A DNA stretch of 64,000 nt from MED-G105 sp039814575 (GTDB lineage: Bacteria > Pseudomonadota > Alphaproteobacteria > Caulobacterales > Parvularculaceae): contig JBCCAY010000010.1 of assembly GCA_039814575.1 (NCBI GenBank), forward strand, positions 1-64,000, in the 5' to 3' direction. Positions 17,814 through 26,834 of the stretch are shown piece after piece. A model generated the notes under the pieces. The model made no database searches, was not told the origin of the DNA, and saw only the letters and a program-made list of their open reading frames with translations. The position numbers and the translations under genes were made by a program. Position 1 is the stretch's first letter. Every line of letters starts with the position of its first letter.

Positions 17814-17934
17814 AGCGGCGGGTCCTTTCTTGCGGGCAATAGCGCGTGCGGGGCGTAAAATTCCCCGCCGCTATGCCGCAAGCGGTGCGCAATGTCGATG
17901 GTTCGAAGCGATCTTCCGTCCTGGAAGTCCGATT

Positions 17935-18840
17935 TTAGAACTTATAGTTCACGCCGATTTCGGCTGTGTGATAGCCGAACGCCTGTTCGCGAACAGTGCC
18001 GATATAGCGATAAGCCGTTTCGATCGACAGCGTGTCGGTGAGCGCCGTCTCAAAGCCCGCCGTGCCGGAATACCCAACCGCGTATTCACCGATGCGCGTC
18101 ACGGAGAAGGTGTCGTCGACGACGGTTTTTAAATAGGTCGGACCAATGCCGACTGACGCGAACGGCATGATGAAGCCCGCGTCATAGGCCCAGCGGAGGG
18201 AGACGAGACCGGCGATGCCAGAGAACGTCGTCGCGACATCGATTGATGCGACGTCGTCCACGAAGCGGTCGCGGAAATAGAGGATCTCCGGTTGGAACCA
18301 CCAAGTGGACCGACCTGGGCCGCCAAAGCGCTTGCGATAGCCGATGGCCGTCGTAAAGCCGAGCGCGTCATAGTCGCCATTCGTTACGTGGCCGGAGAGA
18401 AGCGCGCCGCCGCGGGCGTAGACCGCGTGGCCGAAGCCGTCATAGACTGACTTGCTTTTCCGCCGTGAGGCGCGATTGTTTTGACCGGCGCCGCCGAGCC
18501 GTGCGGCGTTCGAATTCCGTTCGGATTTCTTGTCAGCGCCGCGCACTGGTTTCTGACGCACGTTTTGCGGCGCATACGGACCGTCAACGGCGGCGGTTTT
18601 TTCCAGGCGTTGATCGTTCGATCCATAGACCGTCGCTTCAGCGTCTCCGCCGGGACGCAGGCCCGCCGGTCGCTCGAGCATCCTCGCTTTCGCCGCCTCA
18701 ACCCGGCAATCAATGTCGTCAGGCGCACAAGCGGCGCTCGCGACCGTTTGCGCAGATGCGGCGCCAAAGGATGCAAGGGCAGCGGAAACAACGCCGGTTA
18801 ACGGTCGAAGTAGCGCTTGGCGGTAAGACAAATGGGGCAT
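17935..18840 (-). CDS. Outer-membrane beta-barrel protein with long N-terminal linker
   Basis: This 301-residue protein has a signal peptide ending near G-A-A-S-A-Q. A charged, low-complexity segment follows (about residues 30-130, with repeated basic clusters and K-K-S-E-R-N-S-N). The rest is an eight-strand-like barrel rich in alternating aromatics that ends in I-G-V-N-Y-K-F, a normal outer-membrane C-terminus. It shares layout with the barrel at 28113-28802 (G-G-x-Y-D-A after an A/V-R-G-G motif), so the two are probably paralogs. Function is unknown. The ATG at 18840 follows GAAGGA. An in-frame start seven codons upstream is less likely. Confidence 0.7.
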   Translation of the reverse strand: MPHLSYRQALLRPLTGVVSAALASFGAASAQTVASAACAPDDIDCRVEAAKARMLERPAGLRPGGDAEATVYGSNDQRLEKTAAVDGPYAPQNVRQKPVRGADKKSERNSNAARLGGAGQNNRASRRKSKSVYDGFGHAVYARGGALLSGHVTNGDYDALGFTTAIGYRKRFGGPGRSTWWFQPEILYFRDRFVDDVASIDVATTFSGIAGLVSLRWAYDAGFIMPFASVGIGPTYLKTVVDDTFSVTRIGEYAVGYSGTAGFETALTDTLSIETAYRYIGTVREQAFGYHTAEIGVNYKF

Positions 18841-19085
18841 CGCGGCGGTTCCTTCAGGCAAGGCCGAAAATCACTGGACGCCGCAAACGGATAACGGCGC
18901 ATCGCCGAAGCTCGCGCTTAACCCTTATTTTTTGGTAAACGAATTGTTACGCGTCTTTCATGTCTTTTAACGACAGTGCGTAAGTGACGCGGTTGGAAAG
19001 TGACGAACCGCCTTAACGGTGAGAACGTCCAAAACGTTCATTGCTTTATTCAGGCGATGCACCCGTTACGGCTTCGGCGGCGTCG

Positions 19086-19439
19086 TCATTGGCGATCTGC
19101 ATTGTCCATCTGGCTGCGCTCCGCTTTTGCAGCGCGACGGTCGGCGTCGATGGCTGCATTTAACGCGTCACGTTTCTCCGTAAGCGATTGGGAGCGACGT
19201 GTGCGCACGGCGTCGTCGTCGGCCTTTGGAACGTCACTGGGCTGATCGCTGACTTTCGGAAAACGCTTCGCCGCTTGGCGGCGGTTTTCTTCGATCGCCT
19301 TCTCGATATCGGGATGGACGGGTTGGTCTTTGGCGAGATCTTCATATTTGACGAACCCTGGCGGTAAAAAGCGTTTCGCTCCGCCGCACCCGACTGCTAC
19401 GAAAGTTATAAAAATAAGGATCGAGACTTTCGCCGCCAT
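19086..19439 (-). CDS. Small putative lipoprotein
   Basis: This 117-residue protein starts with a short signal peptide and lipobox V-A-V-G-C, so cysteine 18 would carry the lipid. The mature part is polar: L-P-P-G-F-V-K-Y-E-D-L-A-K-D, then a charged helical tail rich in R, A, D and K. No domain was recognised. It is divergent from phaC by about 75 bp. A second ATG three bases upstream is an equal alternative start. Confidence 0.62.
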   Translation of the reverse strand: MAAKVSILIFITFVAVGCGGAKRFLPPGFVKYEDLAKDQPVHPDIEKAIEENRRQAAKRFPKVSDQPSDVPKADDDAVRTRRSQSLTEKRDALNAAIDADRRAAKAERSQMDNADRQ

Positions 19440-19515
19440 CAAGGTCTATCCTATACCGCGTTCGACATTGGAACGCCGACTAATAACGCCCGTCCGGCCC
19501 CTATAGGCAAGCCCC

Positions 19516-21633
19516 ATGACAGAAACCTCGTCCCCCGCACCATCGAAGAAAAGCGCTGAAAAGACCGATAAGCGCAAAACGACAAAGAAGAAGACGGTCG
19601 CCGAGCGCGCCCCCAAGGCCGCGGCGAAAGCAAAAGCATCGAAGAAAGTAGCGGCGGAAAAACCTCCCCTAGACGCCAAACCGCACGGCGAAAAAAGCGC
19701 ATCGCAAAAAGCGAAGACGCCAAAAGCTAAGGCGTCGGACGGCAGCTCCGAGAATGGCGCTGCATCGCAAAAACAAGCATCGACCGCGTCGAAAGGGTCT
19801 CAAAAGGCGAAAAGCGTCAGCAGCGGAGAGGATGTGCGCAGCCTAATCGATGATTTCGATGCATTGTCGGAATACCTCGTCGATGTTTCCGGACGCAGCC
19901 AAAACGTCATCCAAGAGTTTTTTGGAAAGAACGCTGATTTTATGCGCATCGCCGGCGGGGCAAAGTCGGCCGATCCATTGAATGTCGGGGAATCCTATCA
20001 GGAGATGATGAACGGCTTCGCGACTGATCCCGGCGTTGTTATGCAGCGGCAATTTAATCTATGGGGCGATTACGCGAAGCTGATGGCGACGATGTCGCGT
20101 CGCCTCGCCGGTGAAGACGTTCGGCCGGCCGTTACGCCTGACGCCGCCGATAAACGTTTTCAGCACCCGGCCTGGGAAGACAATCATCTGCTCGATTTCA
20201 TCAAGCAGTCTTACCTCACCTATTCCAATTGGCTGAAAACGACCGTCGAAGAAATCGATTTCGATGACGACCATGAGCGCAAGCGCGCGGAGTTCTACAC
20301 ACAGCAGTTCATTGACGCCATCGCGCCGACAAACTTTCCCATGCTGAACCCGGAAGTCGTTGAGACGACGATAAACTCGCGCGGCGAAAACCTCATGAAG
20401 GGCTTAAAGAACCTGCTGGAGGATATAGATCGCGGCCATGGCGAATTATCGATCCGCCAAGCGGATCTCGAATTTTTCAAGCTGGGCGAGAATATCGCCA
20501 CAACGCCGGGCGCTGTTGTTTTCGAAAATGACATCATGCAGCTCATCCAATATGAGCCAGCGACAAAAGACGTCGCTGAACGCCCGCTGCTGATCTTCCC
20601 GCCATGGATCAACAAATTTTACATCTTGGATTTGCAGGCGAAAAACTCGTTCATCCGTTGGATGGTGGAGCAAGGCCGCACGGTGTTTGTGGTGTCGTGG
20701 GTCAATCCGAGCCCCGACGATGCGCCGAAGACCTTTGAGGACTATGTCAAAGAAGGCTGCTTCGCGGCGCTGGACGCCATTGAGAAAGCCACCGGCGCTG
20801 AAGCGGTCGACGCCATCGGCTATTGCATCGGCGGAACCATGCTGTCCGCGGCATTGTCCTTAATGGCGGCGCGCGGCGACAACCGCATCCAATCGGCGAC
20901 GTTCTTCACCGCGCAAGCGGACTTTGAAGAGGCGGGCGATTTGCTGTTGTTCGTCGATGACGCGCAGCTGAACAGTATCGAGAAACAGATGGACGCCGCC
21001 GGCGGCGTTCTTGAAGGTCGGGCGATGGCCTCGACGTTCAATATGTTGCGCTCCAACGACCTTATCTGGCAATTCGTCATCGACAATTACATGAAGGGCA
21101 AAGACCCGGCCCGCTTCGACTTATTGTTCTGGAATTCCGATTCCACGCGGATGCCGAAGCTCGTGCATTTGTTCTATTTGCGCGAGTTCTACCAGAAGAA
21201 CGCCCTCGCCAAAGGCGAGATGGTTATGGACGGCGTGACGCTCGACCCTGGCCTTGTGAATATCCCGATGTTCTTCCAAGCCGGTGAAACCGATCATATC
21301 GCGCCGCATAATTCTGTGTACAGAACGGCGCGGCTATTCTCGAGAAACGGCAATGACAAAATCCGCTATATGCTCGCCGGCTCGGGCCATATCGCCGGCG
21401 TCGTCAATCATCCGGACCGTAAGAAATACCATCACAGCGTCAACGCCGCCTTACCGGCGACGCTTGAAGAATGGAAAGCCGACGCGGTGAAAGATCCGGG
21501 CTCCTGGTGGGCCTATTGGATGGAATGGTTGAACAATGTCAGCCCCGGCGCCGTTCCGGCGCGGAGGCCAGGCGACGGTGACCTACCGGCGATAGAGCCA
21601 GCGCCTGGACGGTATGTTGAAGTGAAATCATAA
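19516..21633 (+). CDS. phaC: Class I poly(3-hydroxyalkanoate) synthase with basic N-terminal extension
   Basis: This 705-residue enzyme polymerises 3-hydroxyacyl-CoA into PHA granules. The lipase-like box G-Y-C-I-G-G carries the nucleophile C437. The other triad members are D593 in G-E-T-D-H-I-A-P-H and H625 in G-S-G-H-I-A-G-V. The core begins near residue 112, about where other class I enzymes begin. Residues 1-110 are an added segment made almost wholly of K, A, S, T and E with repeated A-K-A and K-K-x motifs, like histone H1 or PhaF tails. No phaA, phaB or phasin gene is near. No internal ATG suits a shorter start before residue 140. Confidence 0.93.
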   Translation: MTETSSPAPSKKSAEKTDKRKTTKKKTVAERAPKAAAKAKASKKVAAEKPPLDAKPHGEKSASQKAKTPKAKASDGSSENGAASQKQASTASKGSQKAKSVSSGEDVRSLIDDFDALSEYLVDVSGRSQNVIQEFFGKNADFMRIAGGAKSADPLNVGESYQEMMNGFATDPGVVMQRQFNLWGDYAKLMATMSRRLAGEDVRPAVTPDAADKRFQHPAWEDNHLLDFIKQSYLTYSNWLKTTVEEIDFDDDHERKRAEFYTQQFIDAIAPTNFPMLNPEVVETTINSRGENLMKGLKNLLEDIDRGHGELSIRQADLEFFKLGENIATTPGAVVFENDIMQLIQYEPATKDVAERPLLIFPPWINKFYILDLQAKNSFIRWMVEQGRTVFVVSWVNPSPDDAPKTFEDYVKEGCFAALDAIEKATGAEAVDAIGYCIGGTMLSAALSLMAARGDNRIQSATFFTAQADFEEAGDLLLFVDDAQLNSIEKQMDAAGGVLEGRAMASTFNMLRSNDLIWQFVIDNYMKGKDPARFDLLFWNSDSTRMPKLVHLFYLREFYQKNALAKGEMVMDGVTLDPGLVNIPMFFQAGETDHIAPHNSVYRTARLFSRNGNDKIRYMLAGSGHIAGVVNHPDRKKYHHSVNAALPATLEEWKADAVKDPGSWWAYWMEWLNNVSPGAVPARRPGDGDLPAIEPAPGRYVEVKS

Positions 21634-21732
21634 ACGCGGGGGGCCGTTTGCAAGTGTTTCTTGCGCGCCCTTCCCCCCTGCTCTCTGACTGTCGCCCTCT
21701 GCCTGTTGCTCGCAACTCCCGACCGGGCGACG

Positions 21733-23217
21733 CTACTCGAACCGCAGAACGCCGTCTGTTAGGCGGGCGAACCGCATCGACCAGATGTCTTTGAAATAGT
21801 TCTGCGGGTTGCGCCAAGGCCCGCGCCCTTGCTTCGGCAAGATGGCGTTCGCGCGCGCGACATATCCGGATGTAAAGTCGAGATAGGGCGTGCGCGGCAT
21901 ATCGGGGTCGTCATTCACCGGCGTCGCGGATAGAGCGCCCGTCTCTTGCATGTGTGCAAGCAGTCGGCACACAAAATCGCTAATGAGATCGGCGCGCAAT
22001 GTCCAAGACGCGTTCGTATAGCCGAACACGGAGACAAGGTTCGGCACGCCTTCAAACATTATCCCCTTATAGGTCAGTCGCTTCCCGGTTTCGACGAGCG
22101 CGCCGTCCACATGCACGTCCGCGCCGCCAAGCGCTTCTAGAATGAGCCCCGTTGCGGAAACGACAATATCCGCGTCGAGGGCGCCGCTCGCGCGAAGTCG
22201 TAAACCGGTTTCTGTGAACGTCTCAATTGTGTCGGTTTTCATATCGACTCGGCCATCGCGGATGGCGTTGAACAAATCATCGTCCGGCGCCAGGCAGACG
22301 CGTTGGTCCCATGGCGCATAATCCGGAGAAAAATGCGCGGCGAGATCCGCCCGCCCCCCGAGTTTTTCCGTCGCTTGGTTGATAAGCTGGTTCTTCATAA
22401 AACGGGGAAAGCGCCGGGCGATCTGATAACTCGTCTGTTGCAGGATTATTCGTTGCAAACGGATGATGTGATAGGCCGCTCTCGAGGGGGCTAAAGCGTA
22501 GAGCGCCTTTGCAAAGAGGCCGACGGACGCCATCGCGTAAACATAGCTCGGCGTTCTCTGAACGATCGTCACCTCGCCGCCGGCCTTGGCGAGCGCCGGC
22601 GCCAGCGTCACCGTCGTCGCGCCAGATCCGATAATCGCAATCTTTTTGTCGGTGACATTGAGATCTTCAGGCCAGTGTTGCGGATGAATGAGCCGTCCCT
22701 TGAAGGCGCTCCGGCCCGCATAATCCGGCGTATACCCCTCTTTATACCGATAATAGCCGGCGCAATTCCAAACGAAGCGGGACGTGATTTGAGCAGGACC
22801 GTTCGGCGTTTGGACGTTCAATGTCCACAATCGATTATTCGATGACCAATCAAGGCTTGTGACCCTGTGACGAAAGCGGATCTTCTTATCGACGCCTGCG
22901 CTTTGCGCCGCTTCACGCACGTAATCACGGATCGCTCCGCCCTCGACGATCGCTTCGGCGCGCCGCCATGGCTGAAACCGATAACCGAGGGTGAACATAT
23001 CGCTGTCCGAGCGCATGCCGGGATAGCGAAAGAGGTCCCATGTTCCGCCAATCGCGCCGCGCGCTTCGAGAATGACGAAGCGCGTTCTTGGACGGCGACG
23101 CTGTAAATGCCAGGCAGCCCCGACGCCGGACAGGCCTGCGCCGATAATGACGACGTCGTAGTCCGGCGCCGCGGCGTTTGGAGGCTGTGACGCGTTGTCA
23201 GCAAAGCGGTCAATCAT
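21733..23217 (-). CDS. Flavin monooxygenase, Baeyer-Villiger type
   Basis: This 494-residue protein has an FAD motif G-A-G-L-S-G-V-G near residue 26 and a second dinucleotide motif I-G-S-G-A-T-T-V near 195. Between them is F-K-G-R-L-I-H-P-Q-H-W-P at residues 172-183, which matches the Baeyer-Villiger fingerprint F-x-G-x-x-x-H-x-x-x-W-P/D rather than the N-oxidising FMO form ending in F/Y. These enzymes insert oxygen next to ketones using NADPH and O2. The start at 23217 follows AGGAGGGG. It is divergent from a porin gene, and the pair may handle uptake and oxidation of a ketone or hydrocarbon, though this is speculative. Confidence 0.85.
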   Translation of the reverse strand: MIDRFADNASQPPNAAAPDYDVVIIGAGLSGVGAAWHLQRRRPRTRFVILEARGAIGGTWDLFRYPGMRSDSDMFTLGYRFQPWRRAEAIVEGGAIRDYVREAAQSAGVDKKIRFRHRVTSLDWSSNNRLWTLNVQTPNGPAQITSRFVWNCAGYYRYKEGYTPDYAGRSAFKGRLIHPQHWPEDLNVTDKKIAIIGSGATTVTLAPALAKAGGEVTIVQRTPSYVYAMASVGLFAKALYALAPSRAAYHIIRLQRIILQQTSYQIARRFPRFMKNQLINQATEKLGGRADLAAHFSPDYAPWDQRVCLAPDDDLFNAIRDGRVDMKTDTIETFTETGLRLRASGALDADIVVSATGLILEALGGADVHVDGALVETGKRLTYKGIMFEGVPNLVSVFGYTNASWTLRADLISDFVCRLLAHMQETGALSATPVNDDPDMPRTPYLDFTSGYVARANAILPKQGRGPWRNPQNYFKDIWSMRFARLTDGVLRFE

Positions 23218-23379
23218 GGCCCCTCCTAACACCCCATCTGCGCCGCTCAACGGAAAATGGCGCCTGACCGAACAAGTAGATGCAACTTTGGCGTGCATGA
23301 AGGCTTATAGCTAACGCGTTGTTAGGAGAAATTTCCTATCAAAGTCAGTGAATAAATAGAGTTACCAGAGGGTTAATCC

Positions 23380-24741
23380 GTGACCGCAGCATTTCTCGCA
23401 CCGCTCGCCGCCAGCGCCGCTAGCGCGGCCATCGCCTCACCAGGCGCATTTGACAGCGATTTCGCCGCGCCGCTCCAAATGTCTGACATGACGGCGCCGA
23501 GCTTCAAAGTCGCTTGGGGCGGGGGCGTGGAGGCGCCAAACGCGCAAGACGCCGCTCAGAACGCTGTAACCCCTCCTAACGTCGCGCCGGACACGCCGGA
23601 AAGCAATGGCCGGCTCAAGCTGAAGCCCTTGTTGGACGCGCGTTACCGCTTGGAATATGTGGACCAGGACGGGTTTGAAAGAAACGCCGTCGCAAACACT
23701 CTGAGCGCTCGGTTCGGTTTCGAACTGCAAGCGGGCGAAGCATTCACCTTTCTCGTAGAAGGCGAAGGCGTCGCCAACCTCAGTGGCCGCTTCAACAGCA
23801 CGACGAATGGCGCGACACAATTCCCCGTCGTGGCGGACCCGGACGAAATTGAGCTCAACCGCGCACAACTGACATTTACGGGCATTGAGAACACCGCTGT
23901 CACGGTGGGACGCCAGAAAATCAATCACGCCGATCAGCGGTTCTTGGGCGCTGTGGCGTTTCGTCAAAACTCGCAGACATTCGACGGCGTGCGGGTGAAA
24001 ACGCAGCCCACGAAAAATCTCTCTGTGGATTACGCCTATATCGGACGCGTGCACCGCATTCTTGGCGACGGCAATCCGTCAGGGAACTTTAACGGCGACA
24101 GCCATGTGGCCGACACGACATACAAAATCGGTAAGACGGGAAGCGTTTCGGGGTACGCTTATCTTCTCGACTTCGAAGAAGCGCCGGGACTGTCATCGGC
24201 GACAGTCGGTATGCGCGCCGAAAAATCCCTTCCGTTGGGCGGCGACGTTAAGCTCACCATGCGCGGCGCCTATGCGCGTCAGTGGGAGTATGGCGATAAC
24301 CCGTCAGACTACGCTGTTTCTTACGGCAAGGCGGAAGCGGCCGTCGGGCTCGCGCCGATCACGATGGCGGCGAGCTATGAGCGGCTCGGCGGCGATGGGG
24401 CGAACGCCTTCCAAATGCCGCTTGCGACGCTGCACAAATTCCAAGGGTTCGCCGACGTCTTTTTGACGACGCCGACAAGCGGCATCGATGATGTCCGGCT
24501 GGCGGCGATTTATAAGCGCAAAGATGTGGGGCCGTTCAAGGCGGTGAAGGCTGTCTTGGCCGTTCACGATTTCTCCGCGGCCCAAGGCGGCGCGGATCTC
24601 GGCCAAGAGATCGACTTCGTCCTTAATGGCAAAGTCAACAAACACCTGACGGCGGAGCTGAAGGGCGGTCGTTACTTTGGACCCGATATGGGTCCGGCTA
24701 GTCGCGGCCGGTTCTGGTTCGCGGTGAGTTACGCGCTTTAG
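23380..24741 (+). CDS. Outer-membrane porin, alginate-export-like family
   Basis: This 453-residue protein has a GTG start with GAGGG ahead of it. A signal-like hydrophobic N-terminus comes first, then a linker (about 20-75) and a barrel. The barrel has L-D-A-R-Y-R-L-E-Y-V-D, F-L-V-E-G-E-G-V-A, A-D-P-D-E-I-E-L-N-R-A, V-G-R-Q-K-I-N-H-A-D-Q-R-F-L-G and F-R-Q-N-S-Q-T-F-D-G-V-R. This order is typical of the alginate-export/OprB-like porin family found widely in marine alphaproteobacteria and gammaproteobacteria. It ends in F-A-V-S-Y-A-L. The transported solute is not known. The divergent monooxygenase gene shares the 162-bp promoter region. Confidence 0.72.
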   Translation: MTAAFLAPLAASAASAAIASPGAFDSDFAAPLQMSDMTAPSFKVAWGGGVEAPNAQDAAQNAVTPPNVAPDTPESNGRLKLKPLLDARYRLEYVDQDGFERNAVANTLSARFGFELQAGEAFTFLVEGEGVANLSGRFNSTTNGATQFPVVADPDEIELNRAQLTFTGIENTAVTVGRQKINHADQRFLGAVAFRQNSQTFDGVRVKTQPTKNLSVDYAYIGRVHRILGDGNPSGNFNGDSHVADTTYKIGKTGSVSGYAYLLDFEEAPGLSSATVGMRAEKSLPLGGDVKLTMRGAYARQWEYGDNPSDYAVSYGKAEAAVGLAPITMAASYERLGGDGANAFQMPLATLHKFQGFADVFLTTPTSGIDDVRLAAIYKRKDVGPFKAVKAVLAVHDFSAAQGGADLGQEIDFVLNGKVNKHLTAELKGGRYFGPDMGPASRGRFWFAVSYAL

Positions 24742-24911
24742 ACACTACGCGGCGGCGGAGTCAGCGGCACACCTGAGGGCTTGTCTAAAGGTGTGTCTGG
24801 CGGTTTATCTGGCGGCTTGTTCGGCTGCTGAGGCGGGTTAGCGCATTGGCTTCTATAGCGAGTGCGCCTATAGCTCCGCCCCTGTTTCCTTAACGTAAAG
24901 CGCCCCGCCCC

Positions 24912-26216
24912 ATGGCTCGAACTCCGTCGATGCGCGTCTTTCGCCATCGCGCCTATCTTCTTTATTGGATTATGCGTCAGCTTGTGAGCGGCGGTCGGCA
25001 AATGACCGCCGTCGCCATTGGCTGGCAAGCCTATGAGACCGCGCGCGTCACGCGCTCTATCGAAGAATCGGCGCTCATCCTCGGCTTTATCGGCCTGGCG
25101 CAATTTGCGCCGGTGTTTTTGTTGTCGCTTGTCGGCGGCCAGGCGGCCGATCGCCTCGATCGCAAGCTCATTTTGATGGTCGCCGGCGGCGTGCGCACCC
25201 TCGCCCAAGGCGCGCTGATCGCTACGGTTTTCCTACCGCCTGACCAGAGCCTCTTTTACCTGTTCGTCATTGCGATTGTGCTCGGAACCGTCAACGCCTT
25301 CACCCCGGCGGCGAGTAGCGCGCTTTACCCGACCCTTGTTCCGCGCGACGAGTTGCCGACCGCGATTGCTTGGAACTCTCTCGGCTTCCAGGGCGCCGCG
25401 ATTTTCGGACCGGCGGTCGGTGGTTTCCTCTTTGTGGCGGGCGCGGAGTATGTGTACGCGGTCGCCGGCGCAATGAGCGTCCTGGCGTTGATTTCCATTT
25501 CGTTCGCGCAAACGCCTCAGCACGTGCCGAAGAAAGACGTACACGGTCTATCCATGATGATCGACGGCCTGCGTTATGTGCGGGACAATAAGATTGTCCT
25601 TGGCGCAATTTCACTGGATCTTGTCGTCGTGTTTTTCGGCGGCGTCATCGCGTTGCTTCCCGTTTTCGCCAAAGATATCTTGCATGTGGGCGCTGAGGGG
25701 CTCGGCGTGTTGCGCGCCGCGCCAGCCGCCGGGGCGGCGGTTGTAGCGTTCGTGTTCGCTGCTCGGCCGCTGTCTCGGCGTGTCGGTAAATGGATGTTCG
25801 CGTCCATCGCCGTCTATGGCGCTGCGATGCTGGTGTTCGGCGCATCAAAGCTTTTTTGGGTCTCGATCGCCGCGCTCGCGGTGAGCGGCGCTGCGGACAT
25901 GATCTCTGTTTATGTGCGCTCCTCGCTCATCCAGCTGGCGACGCCCGACGCGATGCGGGGGCGCGTGTCATCGGTTTCTTTCATTTTCATTTCCGCCTCG
26001 AATGAACTCGGCGAGTTCGAGTCGGGCGTTGCGGCGCGGTTCCTAGGGCCAATCGGCGCAGTCCTTCTCGGCGGCGTTGTCGCGATCGCCGCCGCCGGCT
26101 TATGGGTTCGATTGTTTCCCGCTTTGTGGCGCGCCGATAAAATTGAAGAGACGGAAGAACTGCTGGCCACCGACCCCGCGCCGAAACGGCGCGGCGATCC
26201 GGTCAAATTGACATAG
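24912..26216 (+). CDS. MFS transporter, enterobactin-exporter-like
   Basis: This 434-residue protein has about 12 hydrophobic segments. A typical MFS loop signature lies near residue 75 (G-G-Q-A-A-D-R-L-D-R-K), and R-R-V-G-K-W-M-F lies in the second half. The set resembles the EntS/MFS_3 subgroup, which exports siderophores or drugs. The substrate is unknown. The ribosome site is weak. The 170-bp gap before it contains only GC-rich short repeats. Confidence 0.85.
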   Translation: MARTPSMRVFRHRAYLLYWIMRQLVSGGRQMTAVAIGWQAYETARVTRSIEESALILGFIGLAQFAPVFLLSLVGGQAADRLDRKLILMVAGGVRTLAQGALIATVFLPPDQSLFYLFVIAIVLGTVNAFTPAASSALYPTLVPRDELPTAIAWNSLGFQGAAIFGPAVGGFLFVAGAEYVYAVAGAMSVLALISISFAQTPQHVPKKDVHGLSMMIDGLRYVRDNKIVLGAISLDLVVVFFGGVIALLPVFAKDILHVGAEGLGVLRAAPAAGAAVVAFVFAARPLSRRVGKWMFASIAVYGAAMLVFGASKLFWVSIAALAVSGAADMISVYVRSSLIQLATPDAMRGRVSSVSFIFISASNELGEFESGVAARFLGPIGAVLLGGVVAIAAAGLWVRLFPALWRADKIEETEELLATDPAPKRRGDPVKLT

Positions 26217-26266
26217 CCGAACCGATGCGCTTGCCCACAATCGCGTAAACAGGCATTAGAGATGGT

Positions 26267-26677
26267 ATGGGTAGGGCTCGTCACTCGAGAAAGAATAAGA
26301 CGCTACTGATCGCCCGATGTCTGATCAGAGCGTTCGCGGCGGTGCTTTTGGCGATCGCCGCCCCCGCGATGGCGGCGCCCCTCAACTCAGATCCGCACAA
26401 TCCACAAATCACCATTTGCGCCGCCCATGGCGGTGCGTCTGCAATTAGCCTTCACGAACTCCTAGGGCATGTCTCGGGTGACGAACACGACGCGCCGTCA
26501 ACGACCTGTCCTTTATGCATTGCGGCTACGGCTTTGCCGCCGGCCGAACTATCAGCCCCGGCGATTGGGCAGGAACTGGTTGAAAGTTTGACCCCACTCC
26601 CGCTGGTGAGCGATCCAGAGCACAAATCGCCGAATAATCTAAGACCACCCACGCGGGGCCCGCCCCTCTTTTCCTAA
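26267..26677 (+). CDS. DUF2946-like secreted protein
   Basis: This 136-residue protein has a basic N-terminus and one hydrophobic signal segment ending near P-A-M-A-A. A short mature part follows with I-T-I-C-A-A-H-G-G and C-P-L-C. Paired cysteines and histidines in this order are seen in DUF2946 proteins, which usually lie beside copper or other metal transport genes. It precedes a His-rich outer-membrane protein by 157 bp on the same strand, supporting a metal-related role. Direct function is unknown. Confidence 0.62.
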   Translation: MGRARHSRKNKTLLIARCLIRAFAAVLLAIAAPAMAAPLNSDPHNPQITICAAHGGASAISLHELLGHVSGDEHDAPSTTCPLCIAATALPPAELSAPAIGQELVESLTPLPLVSDPEHKSPNNLRPPTRGPPLFS

Positions 26678-26834
26678 CGACTAAAGAAATTTTGTTTATC
26701 CGTCGGCGGAAGGTAGCGTGAAGTCGGAACGACTGACATGCGGACATGTCTTAGTTTTTCATGATTGTTGGTGTCTCCCAATCAACGTCGATCGCCACGA
26801 CGCGCCGATGATTTCTTTGTTTAAGGAAAATTCG

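Noticed and set aside
24738..25208. 156-residue minus-strand frame with a proline-rich end
   Set aside because: Mostly antisense to the MFS gene. The proline-rich end comes from short GC repeats in the gap and has no ribosome site.
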